A stretch of 64,000 bases of DNA from Devosia neptuniae. GTDB taxonomy: Bacteria > Pseudomonadota > Alphaproteobacteria > Rhizobiales > Devosiaceae. Positions 26,109 to 34,674 of the stretch are shown piece by piece. The stretch is taken from assembly GCF_025452235.1 (NCBI RefSeq), contig NZ_CP104965.1, positions 1,794,501-1,858,500 on the forward strand. The letters are read 5' to 3'. Under the pieces are notes generated by a model. It did not search any database. It was not told where the DNA came from and worked only from the letters and a program-made list of their open reading frames with translations. Every line of letters starts with the position of its first letter. The stretch's first letter is position 1. The translations under genes were made by a program, and so were the position numbers.

Positions 26109-27392
26109 ATGGCCGAATTGCGGAGAGTTGCCATTGTCGGGTCGGCCCGGACGCCGTTTGCGCGGGGGCATACGGCCTATGCCGATGAGACCAATCTGTC
26201 GCTGCTGGCGACGGCATTGGGTGGGCTGGCGGACAAGTTTGGCCTCAAGGGCGAGAAGATCGATGAGGTGATGGCCGGCGCCGTCATCGGGCATAGCCGG
26301 GATTTCAATCTGGCGCGGGAGGCGACGCTCGATGCGGGGTTTTCGCCCCGCACGCCGGGAACCAATACCCAGATCGCCTGTGGCACGAGCCTGCAGGCGG
26401 CGTTGGTGTTGGGCGCCAAGATTGCCACTGGCGAAATCGAGAGCGGCATTGCGGCGGGCTCGGATACGGTCAGCGATGCACCGGTGGTGTTCGGCAATAA
26501 ATTCCAGCACCGGATGATCGAATTGTCCAAGGCGCGCTCGGCGGGCGAGAAGTTCGGAGCGTTCAAGGGATTTTCGTTTGGCGAGTTGCGGCCGGTGGCG
26601 CCTTCGACGCAGGAGCCGCGCACGGGCCTCTCCATGGGCGAGCATTGCGAGCTGATGGCGCGCAATTGGGGAATTTCGCGCCAGGCGCAGGACGAGCTGG
26701 CCGTGGCCAGTCATCGCAACGCGGCCAAGGCTTATGACGAAGGGTTCCACGACGACCTGCTGGTGAGCTGTGCGGGCCTGGTGCGCGACAATAATGTGCG
26801 GGCCGACACCAATATCGAGAAAATGGCCAGCCTCAAGCCGGCCTTCGACAAGAGCTCGGGTCTGGGCACGCTGACCGCCGCCAATTCGACGCCGCTGACC
26901 GATGGAGCCAGCGCGGTGCTGTTGGCGAGCGAGGATTGGGCGCGGGCACGGGGATTGCCGGTGCTGGCTTATCTGACCATGGGGCGGGTCGCCGGCAATG
27001 ACTTTGCCCATGGCGAAGGATTGCTGATGGCGCCCACCATTGCGGTGTCGGAACTGCTGGCGCGGGCCGGCATCGGGTTTGACGATATCGACTATTTCGA
27101 GCTGCATGAGGCATTCGCCGCGCAGGTGCTGTGCACGCTCAAGGCGTGGAACGATCCGGCGTATTGCAAAGATGTGCTGGGGCGCGATGCCGTGATGGGC
27201 GTGATCGATCCGGCCAAGATCAATGTGAAGGGGTCGAGCCTGGCCTATGGGCATCCCTTTGCCGCCACCGGCGCGCGGATTTTGGGGCTTACGGCCAAAT
27301 TGCTGTCGACGGAACCGGGAAAACGGGCTTTGATTTCGGTGTGTACGGCCGGCGGCATGGGTGTCGCGGCTTTGGTAGAGAGCCCGCTATGA
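26109..27392 (+). CDS. Acetyl-CoA C-acyltransferase (beta-ketothiolase, FadA/FadI type)
   Basis: Thiolytic cleavage of 3-ketoacyl-CoA, the last step of the cycle. In the 427-aa protein the acylated cysteine is C91 in IACGTSLQAAL. The thiolase signatures are NSTPLTDGASAVLLAS, ELHEAFAAQVL, and the C-terminal GHPFAATGARI and CTAGGMGVAALVE with the second catalytic cysteine. An inserted loop and the size favour the FadI branch, but the FadA/FadI split is not certain. Its ATGA overlap with the next ORF couples it to a small membrane protein. Confidence 0.92.
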   Translation: MAELRRVAIVGSARTPFARGHTAYADETNLSLLATALGGLADKFGLKGEKIDEVMAGAVIGHSRDFNLAREATLDAGFSPRTPGTNTQIACGTSLQAALVLGAKIATGEIESGIAAGSDTVSDAPVVFGNKFQHRMIELSKARSAGEKFGAFKGFSFGELRPVAPSTQEPRTGLSMGEHCELMARNWGISRQAQDELAVASHRNAAKAYDEGFHDDLLVSCAGLVRDNNVRADTNIEKMASLKPAFDKSSGLGTLTAANSTPLTDGASAVLLASEDWARARGLPVLAYLTMGRVAGNDFAHGEGLLMAPTIAVSELLARAGIGFDDIDYFELHEAFAAQVLCTLKAWNDPAYCKDVLGRDAVMGVIDPAKINVKGSSLAYGHPFAATGARILGLTAKLLSTEPGKRALISVCTAGGMGVAALVESPL

Positions 27393-27553
27393 GCGACAAT
27401 GTCGTTAAATTCCGCCGCATCGAGAAACAGCCCGAGCCGCCGGTGAAAAAGCCACGCGGTCCGCTACCGGGCTGGGTGCCGTTCGTGGCGCTGGTGGCGA
27501 TCGCGGTTGCCATCTACTTTATCCGGCAAGCGGGCCTGCTGGGCGGCGCTTGA
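27389..27553 (+). CDS. 54-aa single-span membrane protein of the fad operon
   Basis: Start codon overlaps the thiolase stop (ATGA), so it is translationally coupled. The N-terminal 27 residues are basic and Pro-rich (VVKFRRIEKQ, PPVKKPRGPLPG), followed by one hydrophobic helix (WVPFVALVAIAVAIYFI, about 29-45) and a short GGA tail. I do not recognise a family. Its position suggests it tethers or assembles the beta-oxidation enzymes at the membrane beside FadE, but that is inference. Confidence 0.75.
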   Translation: MSDNVVKFRRIEKQPEPPVKKPRGPLPGWVPFVALVAIAVAIYFIRQAGLLGGA

Positions 27554-27602
27554 AGAGGCTGTGTCTCTCAGGCTTCACAGCATGTTAATAATTCCGGCGG
27601 CC

Positions 27603-27681
27603 TTGACGCTTAGGTCAATGTTTTACTTGTCAGTGGACGGAATTGCGTAATACCGTCCAGCAATCTTGACCGTCGGGTCAA
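27603..27681. promoter_or_regulatory. Paired palindromes flanking a hairpin upstream of the opp operon
   Basis: TTGACGCTTAGGTCAA (27603-27618) and TTGACCGTCGGGTCAA (27666-27681) share the pattern TTGAC-N6-GTCAA, and their centres are 63 bp apart, six helical turns. Between them TGGACGG (27634-27640) pairs with CCGTCCA (27653-27659). The geometry suits a regulator that loops DNA at the oppA promoter. Confidence 0.5.
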
Positions 27682-27771
27682 ATCTGACGGCCACAAGACT
27701 ACCCACCCGCTGCAACAAACGCGCGGGACAAGAAAAAACTCAGGAAACTCCAAAAGGAGATGGGAACGAGC

Positions 27772-29385
27772 ATGAAACTTCACAAAACCCTGACAGCGGT
27801 AGCGGCCGCCGGCGCCGTGGCGCTGATGATGAGCACGGCCGCTTCGGCCGTCACGCTGCAGATGCATAATGGCGGCGATCCGGGTTCGCTTGATCCGCAC
27901 AAGGTGTCGGGCGACTGGGAAAACCGCATTGTCGGTGACTATATCGAAGGTCTGGTCACCGAAGACATCAAGGCAGACGCCATTCCGGGGCAGGCCGAGA
28001 GCTGGGACATTTCCGAGGACGGCACGGTCTATACCTTCCATCTGCGCGAAGGCATCAAGTGGACCGATGGCGAGCCCGTCACGGCCGAAGATTTCGTGTT
28101 CGCCTTCCAGCGCCTGATGAACCCGGCGACGGCGTCCGAATATGCCTATCTGCAATATCCCATCAAGAATGCCGAGGCCATCAACTCGGGCGAAATCACC
28201 GATTTCAGCCAGCTCGGCGTCAAGGCCATCGACGACAAGACCGTCGAGATCACCCTGGAAGCGGCGACCCCGTTCTTCCTGCAGGCGCTCACCCATTACA
28301 CCGCCTATCCGGTGCCAAAGCACCTGGTGGACGAATATGGCGATGCCTGGACCAATATCGAGCATATCGTTGCCAATGGTCCCTACAAGATTACCGAATG
28401 GCTGCCGGGCTCCTATGTCCATTCGGTCAAGAACGAAGATTACTACGACGCAGCGAACGTGAAGATCGACGAGGTCTATTACCACGTACTGGAAGATCAG
28501 GCTGCGGCGCTCAATCGCTACCGTGCCGGTGAATTTGACATCCTGACCGATTTCCCTGCTGACCAGTATCAGTGGATCCAGGACAATCTGCCGGGCCAGG
28601 CCCATGTCGAGCCGTTCCTGGGCATCTATTACTATGTGCTGAACCAGGAAAAGCCGCCGCTGAACGATCCCAATATTCGTGAAGCGCTGTCGATCTCGGT
28701 GCTGCGCGACGTGATCGGCCCCGATATCCTGGGCACTGGCGAATTGCCGGCCTATGGCTGGGTTCCTGAAGGCACCGCCAATTATGAAGGCGAAGTCTAT
28801 CTGCCCGAATGGTCCAAGCAGCCCTATGAAGAGCGTGTCGCCAAGGCCAAGGAATTGATGGCCGCGGCCGGCTATACGCCGGAAAAGCCGCTGACCCTGC
28901 AGCTGCGCTACAACACCAATGACAACCACCAGCGTATCGCCGTGGCGATTGCTGCCATGTGGGAGCCGATCGGTGTGAAGGTCGAGCTCTTCAATGCCGA
29001 AACTGCCGTGCACTATGATGCACTGCGTGCCGGTGACTTCAATGTCGGCCGCGCCGGCTGGCTGCTCGACTATTCCGATGCCTCCAACACGCTTGATCTG
29101 CTGCGCACCGGCACCAAGCAGGGCGACACGATCAACTGGGGCAACAATTACGGCCGCTATTCGAATGCCGAATTCGACCGCCTGACCACCGAAGCGTCTT
29201 CGGAGCTGGATCTGGTCAAGCGCGCCGGCCTGCTGCACCAGGCCGAAAAGCTGGCCATGGACGAGTTCGCGGCCATCCCGATCTACTGGTATGTGTCCAA
29301 GAACCTGGTATCGCCCAAGATCACCGGCTTTGAAGACAATGCCAAGGACATCCACCGTACGCGCTGGTTGACCAAGGCCGAGTAA
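27772..29385 (+). CDS. Peptide ABC transporter substrate-binding protein (OppA/DppA family)
   Basis: Periplasmic solute receptor of 537 aa (SBP_bac_5). A Sec signal peptide with cut after about residue 26 (TAVAAAGAVALMMSTAASA) precedes the family entry motif GGDPGSLDPHKVSGDWENRI. Further motifs: FHLREGIKWTDGEPVTAEDFVFAFQRL, ANGPYKI and a C-terminal YSDASNTLDLL region. SDAS and NWGNNYGRY strongly resemble OppA-type oligopeptide receptors. ATG 27772 places a normal signal sequence at the N-terminus; ATG 27760 abuts the Shine-Dalgarno and is less likely. It is the first gene of a complete five-gene importer. Confidence 0.93.
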   Translation: MKLHKTLTAVAAAGAVALMMSTAASAVTLQMHNGGDPGSLDPHKVSGDWENRIVGDYIEGLVTEDIKADAIPGQAESWDISEDGTVYTFHLREGIKWTDGEPVTAEDFVFAFQRLMNPATASEYAYLQYPIKNAEAINSGEITDFSQLGVKAIDDKTVEITLEAATPFFLQALTHYTAYPVPKHLVDEYGDAWTNIEHIVANGPYKITEWLPGSYVHSVKNEDYYDAANVKIDEVYYHVLEDQAAALNRYRAGEFDILTDFPADQYQWIQDNLPGQAHVEPFLGIYYYVLNQEKPPLNDPNIREALSISVLRDVIGPDILGTGELPAYGWVPEGTANYEGEVYLPEWSKQPYEERVAKAKELMAAAGYTPEKPLTLQLRYNTNDNHQRIAVAIAAMWEPIGVKVELFNAETAVHYDALRAGDFNVGRAGWLLDYSDASNTLDLLRTGTKQGDTINWGNNYGRYSNAEFDRLTTEASSELDLVKRAGLLHQAEKLAMDEFAAIPIYWYVSKNLVSPKITGFEDNAKDIHRTRWLTKAE

Positions 29386-29400
29386 GCCCAAGGGCTTGAT

Positions 29401-29440
29401 GATCGTGGGGGCCCGACCGGCTCCCACGATCTCTTTTATT
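29401..29440 (+). terminator. Intercistronic attenuator after the receptor gene
   Basis: Stem GATCGTGGGGGCC/GGCTCCCACGATC (one G-T pair) with a 5-nt loop, followed by TCTTTTATT. It lies between oppA and the permease genes, where partial termination commonly keeps receptor expression above that of the membrane components. Confidence 0.8.
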
Positions 29441-29490
29441 CCGGCGAGCGCGCGTGGACGCAGCGCCCTGGATAGCAAAGGTTTACAATC

Positions 29491-30414
29491 ATGTTGGGTT
29501 ATGCCCTGCGGCGCGTGCTATCGGCCATTCCGATCGCATTGATTGCCGTAACCGTCTGCTTTTTCATTCTGCGCCTGGCACCGGGCGGTCCGTTCGATGG
29601 TGAGCGTGCGCTCCCCCCCACGGTGCTCGCCAATCTGCGGGCGCATTACAATCTCGATCAGCCCCTGATCAACCAGTACTTCATCTATCTGTGGCGGCTG
29701 CTGCATGGGGATCTGGGTCCGTCCATGGTGATCGACGGCTTCAATGTGAGCCAACTGATCCGCATCGGCTTTCCCTTCACCCTGACCGTGGCGCTGACCG
29801 CCTTCGTGATCGCCACCAGCATCGGCATTGTCGCCGGCATGATCGCCGCGGTGAACCAGAACAAATGGCCCGATTATGTGCTGGTGCTGGTGGTGATGCT
29901 GGGCGTGGTGGTGCCGAACTTCCTGATGGCGGCGATCCTGCAGCTGTGGTTCGGCGTCTATCTGGGTTGGCTGCCGGCGGGCGGCTGGGTCAATGGTTCG
30001 GCCTGGCATCTGGTCTTGCCGGTGACGGTGCTGGCCTGGCCACATGCGGCGCGTATTTCGCGGCTGATGCGCGGCTCGATGATCGAGGTGCTGGGCACCA
30101 ATTATGTGCGCACCGCCAAATCCAAGGGCCTGGGGCAGCGGCTGGTGCTGGCGCGCCATGCCATCAAGCCGGCTTTGTTGCCGGTCGTGTCCTATCTGGG
30201 GCCGGGGCTCTCCTATTTGCTCACCGGCTCGCTGGCTGTCGAACAGATTTTCGGGCTGCCGGGGATCGGCAAATATTTCGTCACCGCAGCGCTGAATCGC
30301 GACTACGGCATCGTTCTGGGAACGACTATCCTTTACATGTTCATTATCCTGGCGCTCAATCTTCTGGTCGATCTCCTCTATGCCTGGCTTGACCCCAAGG
30401 TGAGGTATCGCTGA
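29491..30414 (+). CDS. Oligopeptide ABC transporter permease (OppB type)
   Basis: Inner-membrane permease of 307 aa, with six predicted spans. The N-terminal helix is LRRVLSAIPIALIAVTVCFFILRLAPGGPFDGE; the OppB-like RLAPGGPFD sequence supports oligopeptide rather than nickel transport. The EAA-like coupling loop is YVRTAKSKGLGQRLVLARHAIKPALLPV (about 205-232), and the region around EQIFGLPGIGKYFV is conserved. The stop codon overlaps the next start by 1 nt. Confidence 0.92.
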   Translation: MLGYALRRVLSAIPIALIAVTVCFFILRLAPGGPFDGERALPPTVLANLRAHYNLDQPLINQYFIYLWRLLHGDLGPSMVIDGFNVSQLIRIGFPFTLTVALTAFVIATSIGIVAGMIAAVNQNKWPDYVLVLVVMLGVVVPNFLMAAILQLWFGVYLGWLPAGGWVNGSAWHLVLPVTVLAWPHAARISRLMRGSMIEVLGTNYVRTAKSKGLGQRLVLARHAIKPALLPVVSYLGPGLSYLLTGSLAVEQIFGLPGIGKYFVTAALNRDYGIVLGTTILYMFIILALNLLVDLLYAWLDPKVRYR

Positions 30415-31334
30415 TGGCCGGGATTACTGGAAAAGACGAAGTCCTCAGCGCCTATGCGCGCAAGCTCGAAACGCTGGACGCGCCCAAGGGCCGCTCGCTG
30501 ACGCAGGACGCCATCAGGCGCCTCAAGCGCAACAAGGCTTCGGTGGTGGCGATCTTCCTCGTCATCTTCATCGTGCTGGCAGCGTTTATCGGGCCGTATT
30601 TCCTCACCTGGGGCTATGCCGAGGTCGATTGGACCGCCATTCGCAAGCCACCCGATTTCGCCAAGGGCCATTATTTCGGCACCGACCAGAATGGCCGCGA
30701 CATGCTGGCCCGCGTGCTGCAGGGCACCCAGATGAGCCTGATCGTGGCGGGTGTCGCCACCATCGTGTCGGTCTCGATCGGGGTGGTTTATGGCGCTGTG
30801 GCCGGCTATTTCGGCGGCCGGGTCGATGCGGTGATGATGCGCATCGTCGATATCATGTATGCGCTGCCCTATATCCTGTTCGTCATTATCCTCGTGGTGA
30901 TGTTCGGGCGCAATCCGGTGCTGCTGTTCGTGGGCATCGGGGCGATCGAATGGCTGACCATGGCGCGCATCGTGCGGGGGCAGACCCTGTCGCTGAAGGA
31001 AAAGGAATTCGTCGAGGCGGCACGCGCGGGCGGGGCCAAGCCCTGGACGATCATCCTGCGCCATATCGTGCCGAACCTCACCGGTCCGGTGGTGATCTAT
31101 GCCACGCTGACCATTCCCGAAGTCATCATTGCCGAGAGCTTCCTGAGCTATCTGGGCCTTGGCGTGCAGGAGCCGCAGACCTCGCTGGGCACGCTGATTT
31201 CGTTCGGCGCGCCGGTGGCGGAAGTGCTGCCCTGGATGCTGCTGGCCCCGGCCGGCGTGCTGGTGACGCTCCTGCTCTGCTTTACCTATATCGGGGACGG
31301 CTTGCGCGACGCGCTCGACCCCAAGGATCGCTAA
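30414..31334 (+). CDS. Oligopeptide ABC transporter permease (OppC type)
   Basis: Second permease, 306 aa. A cytosolic N-terminal region with SLTQDAIRRLKRNKASVVAIFLVIFIVLAAFIGPY leads into the first helix. The periplasmic segment HYFGTDQNGRDMLARVLQGTQMSLIVAG is diagnostic of OppC/DppC proteins, and the coupling loop is EFVEAARAGGAKPWTIILRHIVPNLTGPVVIYATL. It pairs with the OppB-type protein to form the channel. Confidence 0.92.
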   Translation: MAGITGKDEVLSAYARKLETLDAPKGRSLTQDAIRRLKRNKASVVAIFLVIFIVLAAFIGPYFLTWGYAEVDWTAIRKPPDFAKGHYFGTDQNGRDMLARVLQGTQMSLIVAGVATIVSVSIGVVYGAVAGYFGGRVDAVMMRIVDIMYALPYILFVIILVVMFGRNPVLLFVGIGAIEWLTMARIVRGQTLSLKEKEFVEAARAGGAKPWTIILRHIVPNLTGPVVIYATLTIPEVIIAESFLSYLGLGVQEPQTSLGTLISFGAPVAEVLPWMLLAPAGVLVTLLLCFTYIGDGLRDALDPKDR

Positions 31335-31335
31335 C

Positions 31336-32319
31336 ATGAAACAAGTCCTTAAAGTGGAAGACATGTCGGTGACCTTCGCTCTGCATGAGAGCGAAGTGCA
31401 TGCCGTGCGCGAGATGAATTTCGCCCTGTCGGAAGGGGAGACCCTGGCCGTAGTGGGCGAGAGCGGGTCGGGCAAGAGCCAGGCCTTTCTCGCCATCATG
31501 GGCCTCTTGGCCAAGAATGGCCGCACCGGCGGGCGCGCCATGATGGGCGATGTCAACCTGATCGGGCTGGCGCCCAGGCAGCTGGATATCTATCGCGGCA
31601 AGGATATCGCGATGATCTTCCAGGATCCGATGACCTCGCTCAACCCCACATTGCGGGTCAAGACGCAACTGGCCGAAGTGCTGGTCAAGCATCGCGGCTT
31701 CGAGAAGGGCAAGGCGATCAAATCGGCCGTGGAAATGCTCGAGCGGGTCGGCATTCCCGAACCCGCCAAGCGCGCCAATGCCTACCCGCATGAGCTCTCG
31801 GGCGGCATGCGGCAGCGCGTGATGATTGCCATGGCCCTGCTCTGCCAGCCCAAGATCCTGATTGCGGACGAGCCGACCACGGCACTGGACGTGACGGTGC
31901 AGGCGCAGATGCTGGACCTGTTCAAGACGCTGACCGACGATTTTGGCACTTCGCTGGTGCTGATCACGCACGATCTGGGCGTGGTGGCCGGCATCGCCGA
32001 CCGCATGATGGTGATGTATGGCGGGCGCGCCGTGGAAAAGGGGGTGACCGACGATCTGTTCTACGATCCACGCCATCCCTATACGCTGGGCCTCTTGCAT
32101 TCGACGCCCCACATCGCCAAGCGCGCCGAGCGGCTCGACCCGATCCAGGGCCTGCCGCCCAGCCTTGAACACCTGCCCAAGGGGTGCTCGTTCAATCCGC
32201 GTTGCGCCTTTGCGTTCGACCGCTGTCTCAATGAACGCCCGCCTTTGACCGATACCGGCAATGGACGGGAAAAGGCCTGTTTCTATGAAGGCCCGATGAC
32301 TTACGGAAAGGTCGCATGA
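31336..32319 (+). CDS. Oligopeptide ABC transporter ATPase (OppD type)
   Basis: ATP-binding subunit of 327 aa. Walker [12 protein letters not shown] (about 39-49), the Q-loop [15 protein letters not shown], signature [15 protein letters not shown], Walker [13 protein letters not shown] and the switch [10 protein letters not shown]. The Q in GKSQ at the P-loop end is common in OppD proteins. The C-terminal oligopeptide extension has the cysteine cluster [14 protein letters not shown], which in relatives can bind an Fe-S cluster. It overlaps the following ATPase gene by 4 nt. Confidence 0.93.
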   Translation: MKQVLKVEDMSVTFALHESEVHAVREMNFALSEGETLAVVGESGSGKSQAFLAIMGLLAKNGRTGGRAMMGDVNLIGLAPRQLDIYRGKDIAMIFQDPMTSLNPTLRVKTQLAEVLVKHRGFEKGKAIKSAVEMLERVGIPEPAKRANAYPHELSGGMRQRVMIAMALLCQPKILIADEPTTALDVTVQAQMLDLFKTLTDDFGTSLVLITHDLGVVAGIADRMMVMYGGRAVEKGVTDDLFYDPRHPYTLGLLHSTPHIAKRAERLDPIQGLPPSLEHLPKGCSFNPRCAFAFDRCLNERPPLTDTGNGREKACFYEGPMTYGKVA

Positions 32320-33338
32320 TGGACCAGACCCCGATCAATCTGCTCGAAATCAAGAATCTCAAAAAGACCTTTGCGATTTCCTCGGGCCTGTTCGCACGGC
32401 CGCTGACGCTGACGGCGCTCGAAAATATCAATTTCACCATCCGCCAGGGCGAAACGCTGGGCATTGTGGGCGAGAGCGGTTGCGGCAAGTCCACGCTGGG
32501 CCGCTGCATCCTGCAATTGCTCAGCCCCGACGAGGGACAGGTGCTGTGGCTGGGGCAAGACCTGACCAAGCTGCCGGCCGAGGAAATGCGCAAGCGGCGG
32601 CAGGACCTGCAGATCATTTTCCAGGACCCGCTAGCCTCGCTCAATCCGCGCATGACGGTGGGCGAAATCATCGCCGATCCACTACGCACGCTGCGGCCGG
32701 AGCTGAAAAAGGACGAGCGGCGCGCCCGCGTGCTCAAGACCATGGAAGCGGTGGGGCTCTTGCCCGAAATGATCAACCGGTATCCGCACGAATTTTCGGG
32801 CGGGCAGGCGCAGCGTATCGGCATTGCCCGGGCGCTAATCACCGAACCCAAGCTCATCGTGTGCGACGAGCCAGTTTCCGCGCTCGACGTGTCGATCCAG
32901 GCGCAGATTCTCAACCTGTTGAGCGAACTCAAGGACGAGTTCGGCCTGACGCTGATTTTCATCTCGCACAACCTCTCGGTGGTGCGGCATGTGTCGGATC
33001 GCATTCTGGTGCTCTATCTGGGGCGGATCGTCGAACTGGCAACGGGCGACGAGATTTACGAAGAGCCCAAGCATCCCTATACGCGGGCGCTGCTGACGGC
33101 GGTGCCGATCCCCGATCCCAAACTGGCGCGACAACGCAATATCGATGCGCTCAAAGGGGAAATTCCTTCCCCGATCAATCCGCCCTCGGGCTGCACCTTC
33201 CGCACCCGCTGTCGCTTCGCTAAGCCCTTCTGCGCCGAACAACGCCCGCCGCTCGAAACCATCGATGGCGGAAGGCTGGTAGCCTGCCACCGCTGGCGCG
33301 AAATCGAAGTGCCGGAAGAAGCGGTGCTGGGGGTTTAG
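32316..33338 (+). CDS. Oligopeptide ABC transporter ATPase (OppF type)
   Basis: Second ATPase, 340 aa, forming the heterodimer with the OppD-type subunit. Walker A GESGCGKSTLGR, Q-loop IFQDPLASLNPRMTV, signature FSGGQAQRIGIARALI, Walker B LIVCDEPVSALDVSIQAQ and switch ISHNLSVVRHVSDR. The C-terminal CTFRTRCRFAKPFC cluster mirrors that of its partner. Its last 4 bases overlap the stop of the convergent HIT-family gene, so there is no room for a separate terminator. Confidence 0.93.
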   Translation: MMDQTPINLLEIKNLKKTFAISSGLFARPLTLTALENINFTIRQGETLGIVGESGCGKSTLGRCILQLLSPDEGQVLWLGQDLTKLPAEEMRKRRQDLQIIFQDPLASLNPRMTVGEIIADPLRTLRPELKKDERRARVLKTMEAVGLLPEMINRYPHEFSGGQAQRIGIARALITEPKLIVCDEPVSALDVSIQAQILNLLSELKDEFGLTLIFISHNLSVVRHVSDRILVLYLGRIVELATGDEIYEEPKHPYTRALLTAVPIPDPKLARQRNIDALKGEIPSPINPPSGCTFRTRCRFAKPFCAEQRPPLETIDGGRLVACHRWREIEVPEEAVLGV

Positions 33339-33832
33339 TCTCCCAGCGCTGCCAGAGTGGCAGCAATTCGCGCGGCGATATCGCCCATTTCGGCGTCCGG
33401 AAGTTTGAGGACGCCGTTTTCTGCCATCAGCGCGTGATATTGCTGTTGCTCATAGGGCACGCCCTTGGGCAGCGGCACCACGTGCCAATGGATATGGCTA
33501 TTGCCCGATTGGCTACCGAGCGAGAGCACATAGATCCGCTCGGCATCGAAGACCTGTTTAAGCGCACGGGACAGGCGGTGCACATGTGACTGAAGCTTCA
33601 GGTAATCATCCGGCGTCAGGCCCTCGGCCAAGTCTTCGATATGGGCCTTGGGACAGACGATCGTGTAGCCGGGCAGGGTGGGATATTTGCTAAGAAAGGC
33701 GACGACGAACTCGTCTTCGGCAATGACGTGGTGCCGGTATCCCGGATCGCCCGCCAGCATTTTGCAGATAAAGCAGGGGCCGGTCTGGCTGGCTTTGGTG
33801 AGGGAGGCGAGGTCGAAGGGCTGGCGATCCAT
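33335..33832 (-). CDS. HIT-family hydrolase
   Basis: Histidine-triad protein of 165 aa. The HIT motif is HIHWHVVPLP (about 109-118) with the catalytic middle histidine, and CFICKMLAGD near the N-terminus is a Zn-like CxxC remnant. Such proteins hydrolyse nucleoside phosphoramidates or dinucleotide polyphosphates; the substrate is unknown. I chose ATG 33832 (MDRQPFDLASL) because the 38 upstream in-frame residues look like AT-richer leader; ATG 33946 remains possible. It overlaps oppF tail-to-tail. Confidence 0.85.
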   Translation of the reverse strand: MDRQPFDLASLTKASQTGPCFICKMLAGDPGYRHHVIAEDEFVVAFLSKYPTLPGYTIVCPKAHIEDLAEGLTPDDYLKLQSHVHRLSRALKQVFDAERIYVLSLGSQSGNSHIHWHVVPLPKGVPYEQQQYHALMAENGVLKLPDAEMGDIAARIAATLAALGD

Positions 33833-34006
33833 CAGCTGGCCTGCTGTTTTTAGCGATTTACCATAATAGCTTGGTTTGCTCGGATCGGCGTTATCGGTGA
33901 TTTTTTCGGTGCTGTTCCAGATGTGCCGATTTGCGGTGAAAACCATGGCTTTGGCGCGTTGACAGGGCGGGGCATTTTCCCTATGTATGCCCCCAAGTTT
34001 CCGGGC

Positions 34007-34039
34007 GGCGCTTAGAGAAAACTCTTGGGCGCCCTTTTT
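34007..34039 (+). promoter_or_regulatory. Terminator-like hairpin in the L36 leader
   Basis: GGCGC-tt-AGAG-aaaa-CTCT-tgg-GCGCC followed by CTTTTT ends 20 bp before the L36 start codon. No plus-strand gene lies just upstream whose transcript it could end, because the neighbour is on the minus strand. It is therefore a candidate attenuator or autoregulatory leader. Confidence 0.45.
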
Positions 34040-34059
34040 GTTTGACCGAGGATACCAAG

Positions 34060-34185
34060 ATGAAGATCCGCAATTCGCTGAAGGCGCTGATGACTCGCCA
34101 CCGCGCGAACAAGCTCGTCCGCCGTCGCGGCCGGGTTTACATCATCAACAAGGTGGACAAGCGCTACAAGGCCCGTCAGGGCTAA
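34060..34185 (+). CDS. ykgO: 50S ribosomal protein L36, zinc-free type
   Basis: A 41-aa ribosomal protein beginning [14 protein letters not shown] and ending KRYKARQG. The usual C-type zinc ribbon of RpmJ is absent (no cysteines), so this is the zinc-independent L36 form, common as the only L36 in Hyphomicrobiales. Read directly from the nucleotide sequence. GAGG lies 7-10 nt before ATG 34060 and a strong terminator follows at 34213. Confidence 0.95.
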   Translation: MKIRNSLKALMTRHRANKLVRRRGRVYIINKVDKRYKARQG

Positions 34186-34212
34186 GCGTTTCGACCAATG
34201 TTGAGTTGACTC

Positions 34213-34240
34213 AAGCCCGCGAAAGCGGGCTTTTGTTTTT
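34213..34240 (+). terminator. Rho-independent terminator after L36
   Basis: Perfect 8-bp stem AAGCCCGC/GCGGGCTT with GAAA loop and TTGTTTTT tail, 27 bp after the L36 stop. Confidence 0.9.
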
Positions 34241-34269
34241 CTACCCCATTTGTGTTGCATAGAAAGCCG

Positions 34270-34674
34270 ATGCGCCGCTCGCATACGATCAGCATCCAGA
34301 TCGAGTATCCCTACGAGGCGACCTACCGGTTTCTCTCGCAGCCGCGCAATTATGGCGAATGGGCCGCGGTGGACAAGGCGAGCTACAAGCCCGTCGGCAA
34401 TGGCGATTGGCAGGCCGACACGCCCTTTGGCAAACGCCATTTCCGCTTCACCCCGCCCAATACATTCGGCGTGCTGGACCATGCCGTCTTCGTGCCGGGC
34501 GAGCCGCTGCTTTATACGCCGATGCGGGTCATGCCCAATCAGGACGGCACCGAGCTGACCTTCACCTTCTATCAGCGGCCGGGCATGAGCGAGGCTGAAT
34601 TTACCTCGGCGGTGGAGTGGATCACCACGGATTTTCTGACGCTGAAGAGCCTGCTGGAGGCGCGCAGGACGTAG
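34270..34674 (+). CDS. SRPBCC-fold protein
   Basis: A 134-aa START/Bet v1-like protein. The start of the fold is HTISIQIEYPYEATYRFLSQPRNYGEWAAV, typical of SRPBCC coenzyme or lipid-binding cups, with a closing long helix near the C-terminus (EWITTDFLTLKSLLEARR). Ligand and role are unknown. An in-frame GTG at 34252 is an alternative start; ATG 34270 is preferred because the family begins with the first beta strand. It is adjacent tail-to-tail with the DUF4037 gene. Confidence 0.8.
   Translation: MRRSHTISIQIEYPYEATYRFLSQPRNYGEWAAVDKASYKPVGNGDWQADTPFGKRHFRFTPPNTFGVLDHAVFVPGEPLLYTPMRVMPNQDGTELTFTFYQRPGMSEAEFTSAVEWITTDFLTLKSLLEARRT

Noticed and set aside
27610..29478. 622-aa minus-strand open frame covering the peptide-receptor gene
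   Set aside because: The plus strand carries a clear signal peptide and SBP motifs; the antisense product has none.
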